A DNA stretch of 64,000 nucleotides from Gammaproteobacteria bacterium (GTDB lineage: Bacteria; Pseudomonadota; Gammaproteobacteria; Enterobacterales; Alteromonadaceae), in contig JAAEZG010000005.1 of NCBI GenBank assembly GCA_018222985.1, positions 1 through 64,000 on the forward strand, written 5' to 3'. Below, piece by piece: positions 1 through 8,297 of the stretch. Every line of letters starts with the position of its first letter. The stretch's first letter is position 1. The position numbers were made by a program, and so were the translations under genes. The notes beneath the pieces were generated by a model that did no database searches, was not told the origin of the DNA, and saw nothing but the letters and a program-made list of their open reading frames with translations.

Positions 1-131
1 CGGAGTCGATCTATCAACCATCTGAGGGTGGTATCAGATTGATGGGGTGAAGGTGCCCCATCAACCATTAAATCCGTATACCCCAAAATTTAAAATATAT
101 TTTCAATTTTTATGAATTTTTAATCTCACAA

Positions 132-162
132 TTAGAGATGCTAATCCTCCAGCGACTATAAT
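132..162 (+). promoter_or_regulatory. Putative promoter of the glutaredoxin/MauE gene
   Basis: A perfect -10 TATAAT lies at 157-162, about 40 bases before the start codon. The best -35-like hexamer (TTAGAG, 132-137) gives a long 19-base spacer, and a weak dyad (AG..GCT / AGC..CT) fills it. Long spacers with a central dyad are typical of MerR-family metal-responsive promoters, which would suit a copper region, but the -35 match is poor and the dyad is imperfect. The -10 is well supported; the regulator class is a guess. Bases 1-131 are A+T-rich and show nothing recognisable. Confidence 0.35.
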
Positions 163-203
163 GCGTATATAGATGTACCATTTTTAAGTAAGGAGACGTC
201 ACT

Positions 204-950
204 ATGAGTCAATCAACTCAAAAAGCTACGCTTTACAGAATGTCAACGCCTGATCACCAGTGCCCTTTTGGGCTAAAAACCCGGCACTTACTTAAAGCCA
301 ACGGTTACGATGTGGACGACAACCTGTTGGAAAGCCGAGAAGAAACCGACAAATTCAAGAAAAAGCACGACGTCGATACCACTCCACAAGTGTTTATTGG
401 TGATAAACGTATCGGTGGGTACGAGGAGGTTCGAGCCTTTCTTGGAAATCCTCTTCCTGACCCTGACGCAACCAGTTACCGGCCCGTTATTGCATTATTT
501 ATTATGACGGCACTCCTCTCTGTAGCCACGTCGTGGTTGTCTTTTGGTCGCGTATTTACCGTACAAACCATCGAGTGGTTCATCAGTTTCTCTATGGTGG
601 TTCTGGCCTTGCTCAAACTCCAGGACGTAGAGAAATTCTCTACCATGTTTCTCAATTACGATCTTCTCGCCAAAAAATGGGTGCCTTATGGCCGTATTTA
701 TCCCTATGCCGAAGGCTTGGCGGGTCTGTTAATGGCTGCGGAATTTGCTCACGTCATTTCCATCCCTATCGCGTTATTTATCGGCATGGTGGGCTCTGTC
801 TCGGTGTTTAAAGCCGTTTATGTCGACAAACGCGAGCTAAAATGTGCCTGTGTCGGTGGCTCCAGTAATGTGCCGTTAGGCTTCATTTCGCTCACTGAAA
901 ACCTCATGATGGTCGCTATGGCTGTCTGGATGTTTTTTACAATGAACTAG
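204..950 (+). CDS. Glutaredoxin-MauE fusion membrane protein
   Basis: A 248-residue protein. Residues about 8-85 form a glutaredoxin-like domain with a CPFG active-site motif where CPYC is usual, so only the first cysteine is kept, and a TTPQVFIG segment that matches the cis-proline loop. From about residue 93 there are four predicted membrane helices of the MauE/DoxX type, with a cytosol- or periplasm-facing KCACVGG motif near the C-terminus. Such fusions are known as glutaredoxin/MauE family proteins; MauE-type proteins handle disulfide formation in the cell envelope. A good Shine-Dalgarno (GGAG, 8 bases upstream) fixes the start. It stands divergent to nothing and convergent with the copper operon, so a role in thiol or copper redox handling is inferred from position only. 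Confidence 0.8.
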   Translation: MSQSTQKATLYRMSTPDHQCPFGLKTRHLLKANGYDVDDNLLESREETDKFKKKHDVDTTPQVFIGDKRIGGYEEVRAFLGNPLPDPDATSYRPVIALFIMTALLSVATSWLSFGRVFTVQTIEWFISFSMVVLALLKLQDVEKFSTMFLNYDLLAKKWVPYGRIYPYAEGLAGLLMAAEFAHVISIPIALFIGMVGSVSVFKAVYVDKRELKCACVGGSSNVPLGFISLTENLMMVAMAVWMFFTMN

Positions 951-975
951 AAAAAGAGCGCTATGCGCTCTTTTT
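951..975. terminator. Bidirectional rho-independent terminator
   Basis: A perfect 11-base stem (951-961 with 965-975) around a 3-base loop, with A's on the left and T's on the right. It starts just after the glutaredoxin/MauE stop codon and ends one base before the convergent permease stop, so it can serve both strands. Confidence 0.85.
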
Positions 976-976
976 C

Positions 977-2287
977 TTAACGCTTTTTACGTAAAAACAA
1001 AATCTCACCAGCGGCAATCAATGCCATACCGATAAGAGACGCCCAAATCACCAGCGGATCGCTCGTCCATTTCACCCATATAAAAGCGACTAAAACGATG
1101 ACGTCTAGCGTGATTGCGCTGACAAGTATGTAAATATTGGCATTCACCTTTTGCCTTAGATGCCGTAATACGCCCCAGTGGATCGCAATGTCCATCACGA
1201 TATAAAAAATAGCGCCCAGTGACGCAATTCGACTCAAATCGAAGAATGCCGCTAAGATCATAGCCATAACAATGGTGTAAACCAGCGTATGCTTCTGAAT
1301 GGAACCTGGCATGCCAAAATGACTGTGTGGAACAAGCTTCATATTGGTCAACATGGCTAACATTCTTGAAACGGCAAACGCGCTGGCAATCACTCCTGAT
1401 ACCGTTGCTACAATTGCAAAAGCGACCGTCACCCATAGTCCGGTCTCGCCATAGACGGGTCTGGCTGCTTCAGCAAGCGCGTAGTCTTTCGCTTTCACAA
1501 TCTCATCTATGGACAGGCTCGAGCCAACCGCCAGAGTGACCAGAACGTATATTAACGCGCAGATAATCAGCGAAATAATAATGGCACGCCCGACATTTCT
1601 CTTAGGCTCAACAATTTCACCGCCACTATTGGTTATTGTTGTAAACCCTTTGTACGCAAGTATGCTTAAAGCAATCCCCGCTAAAATACCGCCACCCGTA
1701 GCTTCTTCTGGAATAGCCGATATCGATTCAAACTGAATGCCTGAGGCCCACAAACCACCAGCCGCTAAAATGACCAACCCTAAAGTCTTAACAAAGGCCA
1801 TAAAAAACGAGAACGTTTGAATAAACTGATTACTCAAAATATTGATAAAAAACGCAAAGACCAGCAAACCCACCGCCAACAAAGGGATAAGCCACTGCGC
1901 TTCAAAAGAAATTAACTGGCTGGTATAAGACGCAAATGTCCGAGCGACTAAACTTTCATTAATCACCATAGAAAAGTACATCAAGAGTGCGAATATCGCC
2001 GTCACACTTCCTTTTCCATAAGCTTTACTGAGGAACATCGCAATACCGCCCGCTGACGGATAGGCTTTCGCCAACTTAACGTAAGAGTAAGCGCTAAAGC
2101 CGGCAATGATACCGCCGCACACAAACGCCAGGACAAACCACTCTCTTGCCAGCTGAGCAACTTGTCCGGTCAGTGCAAAAATACCAGCGCCAATCATCAC
2201 ACCAGTCCCCAGCGACACCGCCCCCCAAAGACTCAGGCTGCTTTTCTGATAATCCTGATGTCCGTGTTCATGATCGTGTTCTGCCAT
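977..2287 (-). CDS. APC family amino acid permease with His-rich N-terminus
   Basis: A 436-residue protein with about 12 predicted membrane helices. The first helix carries the glycine-rich GTGVMIGAGIFALTG motif of the amino acid-polyamine-organocation superfamily, whose members carry amino acids or amines by cation symport or exchange. The first 11 residues include HDHEHGH, unusual in this family and suited to binding a metal ion (inference). AGGAG six bases before ATG fixes the start. It is the last gene of the copper-resistance transcription unit, 21 bases after the NTF2-like gene. The substrate cannot be read from the sequence; the place in a copper operon suggests amine or metal-complex transport, but it may simply be a passenger. 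Confidence 0.75.
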   Translation of the reverse strand: MAEHDHEHGHQDYQKSSLSLWGAVSLGTGVMIGAGIFALTGQVAQLAREWFVLAFVCGGIIAGFSAYSYVKLAKAYPSAGGIAMFLSKAYGKGSVTAIFALLMYFSMVINESLVARTFASYTSQLISFEAQWLIPLLAVGLLVFAFFINILSNQFIQTFSFFMAFVKTLGLVILAAGGLWASGIQFESISAIPEEATGGGILAGIALSILAYKGFTTITNSGGEIVEPKRNVGRAIIISLIICALIYVLVTLAVGSSLSIDEIVKAKDYALAEAARPVYGETGLWVTVAFAIVATVSGVIASAFAVSRMLAMLTNMKLVPHSHFGMPGSIQKHTLVYTIVMAMILAAFFDLSRIASLGAIFYIVMDIAIHWGVLRHLRQKVNANIYILVSAITLDVIVLVAFIWVKWTSDPLVIWASLIGMALIAAGEILFLRKKR

Positions 2288-2308
2288 AATCAGCTCCTGT
2301 GATTGAAC

Positions 2309-2743
2309 TCAGTTGGACCAATGGATCCGGATAATTTTCCAGCCAGACTCAGTCGTATTTGATACGGTTACGGTTTCATTCATCGTTAAATCAACCTCAC
2401 GCCCGTTATACTCCCCGGAAACGCTATACCGAGAAGTGATCACAGCAAGGCCATCGGCTTCTTGTACTGTCCTTTCAAGCAACTGTGAAGGAACCGCCTG
2501 GCTAAACTTAATATCTGACTTAAGGTGATGAGCACTGTACTCGGCCAAGGATCGTTCAACGCCACCACCTTCAAAGATAAGCACATCATCGGAAAGCACT
2601 TCTTTAACGACCTCCGTGTCACCTTCAGTTAAAGCAGTTCGAAATGCATCAAGCACAGCGGTCGGCTCAGATAGTTTTTCGGCGCTACTGGGCGCTGAAA
2701 TAAACATTACCGAAACCATAAAAACACTCACAAGTAATTTCAT
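2309..2743 (-). CDS. Secreted NTF2/SnoaL-like (DUF4440-type) protein
   Basis: A 144-residue protein with a typical signal peptide (cleavage expected after the first ~21 residues, near SSA). The rest fits an NTF2-like cone: an N-terminal helix (LDAFRTALTEGD), the strand pair around VLSDDVLIFEGG and a C-terminal WKIIRIHWS strand. Proteins of this type with a signal peptide often accompany copper and metal resistance clusters; their chemical role is mostly unknown. It lies between copD (17 bases) and the permease (21 bases) on the same strand, so it is probably co-transcribed. No metal-binding motif is obvious. Confidence 0.65.
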   Translation of the reverse strand: MKLLVSVFMVSVMFISAPSSAEKLSEPTAVLDAFRTALTEGDTEVVKEVLSDDVLIFEGGGVERSLAEYSAHHLKSDIKFSQAVPSQLLERTVQEADGLAVITSRYSVSGEYNGREVDLTMNETVTVSNTTESGWKIIRIHWSN

Positions 2744-2760
2744 TCTTCTTATTCCTTACA

Positions 2761-3606
2761 TTAACCGGGGGAAAACGCGCTGCTTAGCGCAGAGGCCAGG
2801 ATAAAAATAGTGACAGCCAATACCATTTCTACCGTTATGGAGTTTTTGAGTCGCTTGGCGGCCGCGTTATCATTTAATTGCGGTACGAACTTTAATTTAT
2901 GCAATGCGGCAACAAGGAGAATCAGCGCCACAAACACAAGTTTCGCTAGTAGTACCGTGTCATACGACGTAAGCGGCAGCTCTGGCATCCATCGCCCTGT
3001 TGCACTACGATACATAACCAAGCCCGCAATAAGGAGTATTGGAACCGCTGCAGACATATGCACACCAAAACGCTCCATAATGGCTTTCGCTTTAGCAAGC
3101 GGTACCGACGTTGCCAGCTTTCGCAATGAGTTAAGACTGCCGAACCAAACCCAAGCGACTAACAAGTGTGTTAAAAGCGCTAGCTTTCCCCACCAGACGG
3201 CGTCACTGCCGTGACCAATACTTAAAAAGCTCCATCCCATGAGTCCAATGGCGACAACATATAGCACCCACTTTATACGTTTTAGCTTAACAACGGAGTA
3301 AACAATCCAAGCAATAGCAACCGCTATCTGAAGTTGCATGAACAACCCAACAGGGCCGGTCCATATAAACTGCATGTAGGTCGTGTCAATCATGCCGGCA
3401 AAGCCTTCAGCAGCAAAACTACCGACTTTCAGAAAAAAATACAGAAGGCTTGCCAGTAATAGAAGCAACGCAACAAGGCTATTCTTTCGTTCAGACTGCT
3501 TTTTTAAACCGGACAAATAAACGATATAAGGGGAGGCGGTCATCACCGCGTTAAGCCAGAATATAAAGGCCAACGTTAAAACGCTGGCCACACTCCAAAG
3601 GGTCAT
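2761..3606 (-). CDS. copD: Copper resistance inner-membrane protein CopD
   Basis: A 281-residue protein with about eight predicted membrane helices, ending in a helix-rich C-terminal half typical of the CopD domain (YDTVLLAKLVFVALILLVAALHK). CopD works with the periplasmic CopC in moving copper across the inner membrane. The start codon shares one base with the copC stop (TAATG), so the two are translationally coupled. Membrane histidines are present in the middle helices (GHGSDAVWWGK, LLTHLLVAWVW), as expected for copper handling. Length is normal for stand-alone CopD. Confidence 0.85.
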   Translation of the reverse strand: MTLWSVASVLTLAFIFWLNAVMTASPYIVYLSGLKKQSERKNSLVALLLLLASLLYFFLKVGSFAAEGFAGMIDTTYMQFIWTGPVGLFMQLQIAVAIAWIVYSVVKLKRIKWVLYVVAIGLMGWSFLSIGHGSDAVWWGKLALLTHLLVAWVWFGSLNSLRKLATSVPLAKAKAIMERFGVHMSAAVPILLIAGLVMYRSATGRWMPELPLTSYDTVLLAKLVFVALILLVAALHKLKFVPQLNDNAAAKRLKNSITVEMVLAVTIFILASALSSAFSPG

Positions 3607-3956
3607 TATTTCACCTCAAAGCTAAAATCACCCGATATTTTATGACTGTCCCCACCCATTGCCGTCCAATAAACCGTATAACCACCTGACGCCAAATTGT
3701 TTTTAACAGCAATTTCGTACGCTGCTTTGGGAGTCATGCTCATCGAAAAGTCCAGCGGATGCATTTTACCGTCATCTGAGTGCAGCATAATTTTAGCCAG
3801 ACGAACATCACCGGAAAAATTCATCGTAATTTCCGTTGGTGACTCGGACAAAGTCGCACCGTCCTCCGGGCTACTGGATGTTAGGCCGACGTGAGCGCTG
3901 GCCCATGCACTAAAAAATAACGTGGTACCGAAGGCTAACTTAAGTATGTTTTTCAT
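3606..3956 (-). CDS. copC: Periplasmic copper-binding protein CopC
   Basis: A 116-residue protein: signal peptide (cut near ASA), then HVGLTSSSPEDGATL, whose first histidine would be the mature N-terminus and is the Cu(II) ligand in CopC proteins. The rest is the usual small beta barrel (ITMNFSG, YTVYWTAMGGDSHKISGDFSF), including the second conserved His near the C-terminus. I chose the ATG at 3956 rather than an earlier in-frame start at 3992 because GAGGAAAC sits just upstream of it and the signal peptide begins there. It binds periplasmic copper and is coupled to copD. Confidence 0.9.
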   Translation of the reverse strand: MKNILKLAFGTTLFFSAWASAHVGLTSSSPEDGATLSESPTEITMNFSGDVRLAKIMLHSDDGKMHPLDFSMSMTPKAAYEIAVKNNLASGGYTVYWTAMGGDSHKISGDFSFEVK

Positions 3957-3982
3957 GTTGTTTCCTCTTTGTTTATTATCAA

Positions 3983-4726
3983 TTAAAACCAAACTCTGGT
4001 CCCAAGGACCACGCCTGTTTCTGTGGTGTCTTCACCCATTCGTTTCATTTCATCTGCCGTATTTCCTAACGCCCCGTTCCAATACACACCGATGTAAGGG
4101 GCAAATTCACGACTTATTTCATGGCGATATCGCAACCCCACGCGCAAGTTGCTCAAGCCACTTTGCCGTTCATATTTGTCTGAGTCTGTCAGGTTGGCTG
4201 TTAACTCAATGCGAGGCTGTAAGTACGATGTTTGTGTGAGCTGCCACTCGTACTCAGTTTCGCTGACAAACTGGACATCACCTTCTTCGTTCACCATCAA
4301 CGAGTTGTCCATTTCAAACCAATACGGAGCCAGCCCCATGAAGCTAACAACGGCATAATTTTCCATAGAGGCATTGGACGATAAGGAGCCTCGCGTACCA
4401 ACACCGGCCTGAAACGACCAAAACGGAGACATCAGGTAGCCGTATAACAACTCAGCCCTTTCCAAGTCAGTGGGCTCTCCGTCATCTTGAATATTTTCCC
4501 CCTCACTTTTGAAGACAAACCGATGATAATCACCACCGTACCAAGCTATCATGTCCCAAACGGCAACGTTCTCTTCCTCGTCTGTTCGCGTTAATTCCAG
4601 CCGGTCAAATAATACCTGCCCGGTGTAATATTCTTTAACGGGCTCTGGCCAGCCTTCCTCTGCATGTCCCGCCATTGCCACTGCGGGTAAAAGTGCTGTA
4701 GTGAACAACAATGATTTAGCGTACAT
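3983..4726 (-). CDS. copB: Outer-membrane copper resistance protein CopB (short form)
   Basis: A 247-residue protein. After a signal peptide (ALLPAVAMA) come WPEPVKEYYTGQVLFDRLE and a set of alternating beta strands ending in GTRVWF, a terminal aromatic residue typical of outer-membrane barrels. This is the CopB/PcoB barrel; the Met/His-rich stretch that often precedes it in longer homologues is missing here. AAGGAGG before the ATG at 4726 fixes the start; an earlier start at 4795 would read inside copA. It sits 11 bases after the copA stop and before copC, the usual copA-copB-copC-copD order. Confidence 0.88.
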   Translation of the reverse strand: MYAKSLLFTTALLPAVAMAGHAEEGWPEPVKEYYTGQVLFDRLELTRTDEEENVAVWDMIAWYGGDYHRFVFKSEGENIQDDGEPTDLERAELLYGYLMSPFWSFQAGVGTRGSLSSNASMENYAVVSFMGLAPYWFEMDNSLMVNEEGDVQFVSETEYEWQLTQTSYLQPRIELTANLTDSDKYERQSGLSNLRVGLRYRHEISREFAPYIGVYWNGALGNTADEMKRMGEDTTETGVVLGTRVWF

Positions 4727-4737
4727 AGCCTTCCTCC

Positions 4738-6495
4738 TTATGCCACATTTACCACACGAAACATGCCCGCTTTCATGTGATAAAGCAGATGACAATGAAA
4801 TGCCCAGCTTCCCGGTGCATCAGCGGATATCAGTAGTGATACTTTCTCGCTTGGTTTTAAACTAATGGTGTGCTTACGAGGACGAGGATACTGTCCATTT
4901 TCAAGTTCCATCCACATACCGTGTAAGTGGATTGGATGATCCATCATGGTGTCATTAACCATCACCAACCTTAAGCGCTCGCCGTGACGGAACTGCACAG
5001 GGCCGTCAACTTCGGTGTATTTCTTCCCGTCAAAGGACCACATATACCGTTCCATATTACCGGTCAAATGCAGTTCAATCTGGCGCTCTGGTTCCCGCTT
5101 ATCTGGCCATTCTTGGGCGCCAATAAGATCGCTATACACTAAGACTCTATGGTCAACATTATCCAAACCTATGCCCGGTTCATGGAGACGACTGGTCGGA
5201 TTCATAGCTATCATGGCGGCAGCAGCTCCGTGACCACCTTCACTGTGCTCAATTTTAATGTTTTCCACAGGAAGCTCTTTTTTATGCATCATTTCATGAT
5301 TCATATGACCGTCTGTGCCGCTCATATTCATCATACCTTTCTCTTCCTTATTTCCTGACATCGCCATGGCCCCCATTCCCATCGCGGCCATACCACGTTC
5401 AGGCACCGCGCGTAACTCAGGAACTTCTGCTTCAAGGCCAATTTCTGGTGTTAATGTGCCTCTGACATAGCCACTACGGTCAAAGCTCTCCGCAAAAATC
5501 GTATAAGCCTTGTTATGCTTTGGCTGAACAATGACATCATAGGTTTCAGCCACTCCGATACGAAACTCATCAATAGACACAGGCTTCACCGGTTGACCAT
5601 CTGCCGCCACTACAGTCATCTCTAGACCAGGAATACGTACATCGAAATAGCTCATCGCAGAGCCGTTGATAATACGAAGTCGCACTTTCTCACCTGGTTT
5701 AAATAATGCTGACCAGTTCATTGCTGAATCGCGACCATTCATCAGGTAGGTGTATGTACTCCCTGTCACATCAGCGATATCGCGAGGACTCATCCGCATT
5801 TGTCCCCACATTTCTCTTTGCTTCCAGGTTTTCTCTAACCCATGCTGGCGCACGTCCTCGAACGTCTCAAATATCGTACGCTTTTGGTAGTTATAGTAGC
5901 CTTCCGCTACTTTCAAATTACGAAAAACCTCATTTGGATCTTCGAATGTCCAGTCACTTAGAATAATTGTGTGTTCACGATCAGCGCCTATATCTCCGTC
6001 TTTTGGGTCGATAATCAGCGGACCTAAGTGCCCCAGTTGCTCCTGTAAACCCGAGTGGCTGTGATACCAATAAGTGCCATTTTGCTCAACGTCGTAGCGA
6101 TACTTATAAGTTCGCCACGGCTTTATACCTTCAAATGAAACCCCGGGTACGCCATCCATATTTTCAGGCAAAATAATCCCATGCCAGTGGATTGACGTGT
6201 CTTCAGATAGTCTATTGGTCACATTTAGCTTGGCTCGTTGACCTTCTTTCAAACGAATTAGAGGACCAGGCATTTGACCGTTAATCGTTATAGGTGTGCC
6301 AACCTTATTCCCTACTAACAAAGGAGACTTCGCGATGGTTAAATCAATTTCATCTTTCGTCAAAACTTGATCTTTAAATTTACGCCCTTGAGGTATTGCC
6401 CATGTTGGGGCTACTTTGGCAATTGCTAACGCGGACGCCACAGTAAATGCAGATTTAATGAATTTTCGACGCCCTTTATTAAACTCATTGTTCAT
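4738..6495 (-). CDS. copA: Periplasmic multicopper oxidase CopA (Tat-exported)
   Basis: A 585-residue multicopper oxidase that oxidises periplasmic Cu(I) and sequesters copper. The N-terminus has a twin-arginine signal (RRKFIKSA). Copper ligands are visible: HWHG near residue 102, WYHSHSG near 143, HPIHLHG near 515 and [12 protein letters not shown] near 571. A Met/His-rich insert at about residues 365-405 ([24 protein letters not shown]) is the copper-binding region of the CopA/PcoA type. Its start overlaps the end of the upstream tatA gene by 11 bases, so the oxidase and a Tat component are made together. Confidence 0.95.
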   Translation of the reverse strand: MNNEFNKGRRKFIKSAFTVASALAIAKVAPTWAIPQGRKFKDQVLTKDEIDLTIAKSPLLVGNKVGTPITINGQMPGPLIRLKEGQRAKLNVTNRLSEDTSIHWHGIILPENMDGVPGVSFEGIKPWRTYKYRYDVEQNGTYWYHSHSGLQEQLGHLGPLIIDPKDGDIGADREHTIILSDWTFEDPNEVFRNLKVAEGYYNYQKRTIFETFEDVRQHGLEKTWKQREMWGQMRMSPRDIADVTGSTYTYLMNGRDSAMNWSALFKPGEKVRLRIINGSAMSYFDVRIPGLEMTVVAADGQPVKPVSIDEFRIGVAETYDVIVQPKHNKAYTIFAESFDRSGYVRGTLTPEIGLEAEVPELRAVPERGMAAMGMGAMAMSGNKEEKGMMNMSGTDGHMNHEMMHKKELPVENIKIEHSEGGHGAAAAMIAMNPTSRLHEPGIGLDNVDHRVLVYSDLIGAQEWPDKREPERQIELHLTGNMERYMWSFDGKKYTEVDGPVQFRHGERLRLVMVNDTMMDHPIHLHGMWMELENGQYPRPRKHTISLKPSEKVSLLISADAPGSWAFHCHLLYHMKAGMFRVVNVA

Positions 6496-6703
6496 GATGA
6501 CGCTCCTCTTTTGAGGTTAAATTTTGATAACGTTGAACGTCCTGTTCCTTATCAGACGGCTCATCAGAAACCGATGATTTAAACCCTTTTATCGCACTAC
6601 CAAGATCGGAGCCCAGGGTTCGTAGCTTTTTACTACCAAAAAGAAGAATGACAATAACCAGTAAAACTCCTAACTGAACCATACTCATGCCGCCAAATCC
6701 CAT
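6485..6703 (-). CDS. tatA: Twin-arginine translocase subunit TatA within the copper operon
   Basis: A 72-residue protein: one short hydrophobic helix ([14 protein letters not shown]), then the family hinge [21 protein letters not shown] and a polar tail. These are the defining TatA features; TatA oligomers form the pore for folded, twin-arginine substrates. It is not next to tatB or tatC. It lies directly before copA (11-base overlap) and two bases after the DUF411 gene, with GGAGGG upstream. The obvious inferred substrate is CopA itself. A second, housekeeping tatABC set should exist elsewhere. Confidence 0.9.
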   Translation of the reverse strand: MGFGGMSMVQLGVLLVIVILLFGSKKLRTLGSDLGSAIKGFKSSVSDEPSDKEQDVQRYQNLTSKEERHHEQ

Positions 6704-6705
6704 AG

Positions 6706-7197
6706 CTAAAGCCCTCCATTTGAGAGTGCTTGCTGCTGCTTTAAACTTGCTATCTGCTTATAAGGTGTAATTGAACCGTCCTCTTTGATTTCATAGACCG
6801 TATACGGTTGAAACCGAGTACCCATTTCCATACCAACAGACCCTACCGGCATGCCAGGAACAGTTAATCCAATGCCATTGGCTGACTTTTTCCCAGCTAA
6901 ATAATGAGAAACCAATGTAGGAGGAACGTGCCCCTCAAAGACATAGCCATTACTAGAAATAGCGGTATGACAGGATTGGACCTCGGCACTAATACCGGCA
7001 TCACGTTTTCGTTGGGTCAAGTTGTTCGGATGTTGTACGGACACACTAAAGCTATCCGGTAAAGCTTGTAACCACTTTTCACAGCAACCGCAGTTGGGAT
7101 CTTTTAGAACGGTTAGTTGCTGCTCTTCTACATCGGTTGCAGATACAGACACGGAAAACAGCATCGCCAAAACAGCGATATTGCGTTTGATAGACAT
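6706..7197 (-). CDS. DUF411 metal-binding protein
   Basis: A 163-residue protein with a signal peptide (cut near VSA) and the DUF411 signature [15 protein letters not shown] at about residues 33-46, a thioredoxin-like CxCC metal-binding site, followed by [18 protein letters not shown] and a Met-rich [14 protein letters not shown] stretch. DUF411 proteins occur widely in copper and silver resistance clusters and probably carry or deliver Cu(I) in the periplasm. It precedes tatA and copA in the operon with a two-base gap. Confidence 0.85.
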   Translation of the reverse strand: MSIKRNIAVLAMLFSVSVSATDVEEQQLTVLKDPNCGCCEKWLQALPDSFSVSVQHPNNLTQRKRDAGISAEVQSCHTAISSNGYVFEGHVPPTLVSHYLAGKKSANGIGLTVPGMPVGSVGMEMGTRFQPYTVYEIKEDGSITPYKQIASLKQQQALSNGGL

Positions 7198-7263
7198 AAT
7201 TATTCACCGATTAATAAGTTTTAAGGGAACACGCCGAGCGTGTGCTGAATTTTTAGTAACTTA

Positions 7264-7608
7264 TTAACCGATAATTATTGGAGGGCGGAACAAATTAGAC
7301 GTGTGTTTAGCACGAATGGAGGTGTCAACGGGCGCATCGACTTTGGCAGAGAGATTAACTGCAGTGGCATTAACCGAAGAAGACTGTCCGACAAACAAAA
7401 CCGAACCGCCGGAGCAATGCCGAATGGTCATGTCAGCACAGCACGAGTTATTCTTTTGCGCCTCATGTTCACAATCGCTTGCGTCTGCTTCCTGCATCAT
7501 GCTGTGCTGCATTTGCCCGTCATCATGGCATGCGTGAGCATCTGCCGTTTGCGAAAACGACATCGACACCAATAGCACTGTCATTAATAACAGAATTCGA
7601 ATTAGCAC
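7264..7608 (-). CDS. CopL-like Cys/His-rich secreted small protein
   Basis: A 114-residue protein with a signal peptide (cut near ADA), then a Cys/His/Met-rich part (HACHDDGQMQHSMM, DCEHEAQ, NSCCADM, RHCSGG) that can bind metal, ending in LFRPPIIIG, a tail seen in CopL/DUF2946-type proteins. The start is GTG; the one at 7608 has AGCAGG at good distance, while an earlier GTG (7614) would sit on it. It is the first gene of the copper unit, 66 bases before the DUF411 gene. Family assignment is by motif resemblance only. Confidence 0.65.
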   Translation of the reverse strand: MLIRILLLMTVLLVSMSFSQTADAHACHDDGQMQHSMMQEADASDCEHEAQKNNSCCADMTIRHCSGGSVLFVGQSSSVNATAVNLSAKVDAPVDTSIRAKHTSNLFRPPIIIG

Positions 7609-7641
7609 GAGCACCCTGCTTTTTGCAATTTAATAAACTTT

Positions 7642-7669
7642 AGTCTAACGTCATTTTTACGCATGTCAA
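7642..7669 (-). promoter_or_regulatory. Promoter of the copper operon
   Basis: On the minus strand, consensus -35 TTGACA (7669-7664) and -10 TAGACT (7647-7642) with a 16-base spacer, about 35 bases before the CopL-like start. No clear MerR-type dyad or other operator is visible, and no copper sensor gene lies in the window. Confidence 0.5.
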
Positions 7670-7683
7670 ATAAGGAGCAGATA

Positions 7684-7884
7684 ATGATGAATCACGAAAT
7701 GTTCGCAGGTATGGGCTTTCTATGGATGCTGATTGTGGGAGCTATTTTTATTGTTCCCGCATGGCGTATCTGCCAACGAGTTGGCTACCCTGGTCCATTG
7801 GGTCTTCTGATTGTTATCCCTATCGCAAATATCATTCTTCTTTACTTTATAGCGTTCGGCCCATGGAAAAATGTTGATAAATAG
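7684..7884 (+). CDS. Small two-helix membrane protein
   Basis: A 66-residue protein with two predicted membrane helices (FLWMLIVGAIFIVPAW and GLLIVIPIANIILLYFIAF) joined by RICQRVGYPGPLG. Similar small proteins with the R-x-C-x-R-x-GYPG turn are common in proteobacteria and have no assigned role. The start at 7684 is preferred over an in-frame ATG at 7663 because AAGGAG (7672-7677) sits six bases before it, while the earlier codon lies in the operon's -35 region and has no ribosome site. It is divergent from the copper operon. Confidence 0.65.
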   Translation: MMNHEMFAGMGFLWMLIVGAIFIVPAWRICQRVGYPGPLGLLIVIPIANIILLYFIAFGPWKNVDK

Positions 7885-8154
7885 CTAATTCACTTTAACC
7901 AAAGCAACAAGTATAGCTTTTCATCTCTGATCAGAAGCACGAATTTATTTGCCACTACACGTTCACAAGTTGCAGACCACTATAGCTATGTTCAACGTGT
8001 TAAGCGAGTATTGGGCATAGCCAAAAAGTTAAAAGATTCATTTGTGAAAAAGCTTTCAATCAAAAAACTAAAGCTGAAGTTTTAGTAACAAGGTAAGTAA
8101 CACGCTTGAATCTTAATATTTTTTATCCACTATAAAACAATAAGTTATTGGATC
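7885..8154. other. A+T-rich stretch without a recognisable gene
   Basis: This stretch between the small membrane protein and the tRNA-like fragment is rich in A and T. An open plus-strand frame runs from 7885 to a TAG at about 8085 and codes a lysine-rich tail, but it has no start codon or ribosome site and matches nothing I know. It may be eroded island DNA. No integrase remnant is recognisable. Confidence 0.5.
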
Positions 8155-8178
8155 TTATCGATTCCGCCTCCGGCACCA
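8155..8178 (+). other. tRNA-Leu-like 3' fragment, putative island attachment site
   Basis: The sequence CGATTCCGCCTCCGGCACCA ends like a tRNA: part of a T loop and stem, an acceptor 3' strand CTCCGGC, discriminator A, and CCA. The 5' partner would be GCCGGAG, as in tRNA-Leu genes. No tRNA body lies upstream; A+T-rich DNA does. A terminator follows nine bases later. This is what remains at the far end of an island inserted into the 3' end of a tRNA gene: the displaced original 3' end with its terminator. The T-stem looks one base short, so the fragment has drifted or the assignment is slightly off. Confidence 0.6.
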
Positions 8179-8186
8179 TTATTCGA

Positions 8187-8217
8187 AAAGCCTCGCTAGC
8201 AATAGCGGGGCTTTTTT
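8187..8217 (+). terminator. Rho-independent terminator after the tRNA-like fragment
   Basis: An 11-base stem with one G-T pair (8187-8197 with 8204-8214) and a run of six T's (8212-8217). It probably once ended the tRNA transcript. Confidence 0.8.
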
Positions 8218-8253
8218 GTTGTGTTAACGATGATTGCTTCCCCCAACAAAATA

Positions 8254-8269
8254 CTGTATAAATATACAG
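8254..8269. promoter_or_regulatory. LexA (SOS) box
   Basis: CTGTATAAATATACAG matches the CTGT-N8-ACAG LexA operator with an A+T-only centre, 28 bases before yebG. yebG is a known SOS gene in Escherichia coli, so the site and the gene support each other. Confidence 0.9.
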
Positions 8270-8297
8270 TATAACTGATTACACAAAAGGATAGACC

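Noticed and set aside
7885-8085. Lysine-rich open frame on the plus strand before the tRNA-like fragment
   Set aside because: No start codon, no ribosome site, very A+T-rich and no recognisable family; most likely chance or eroded DNA.
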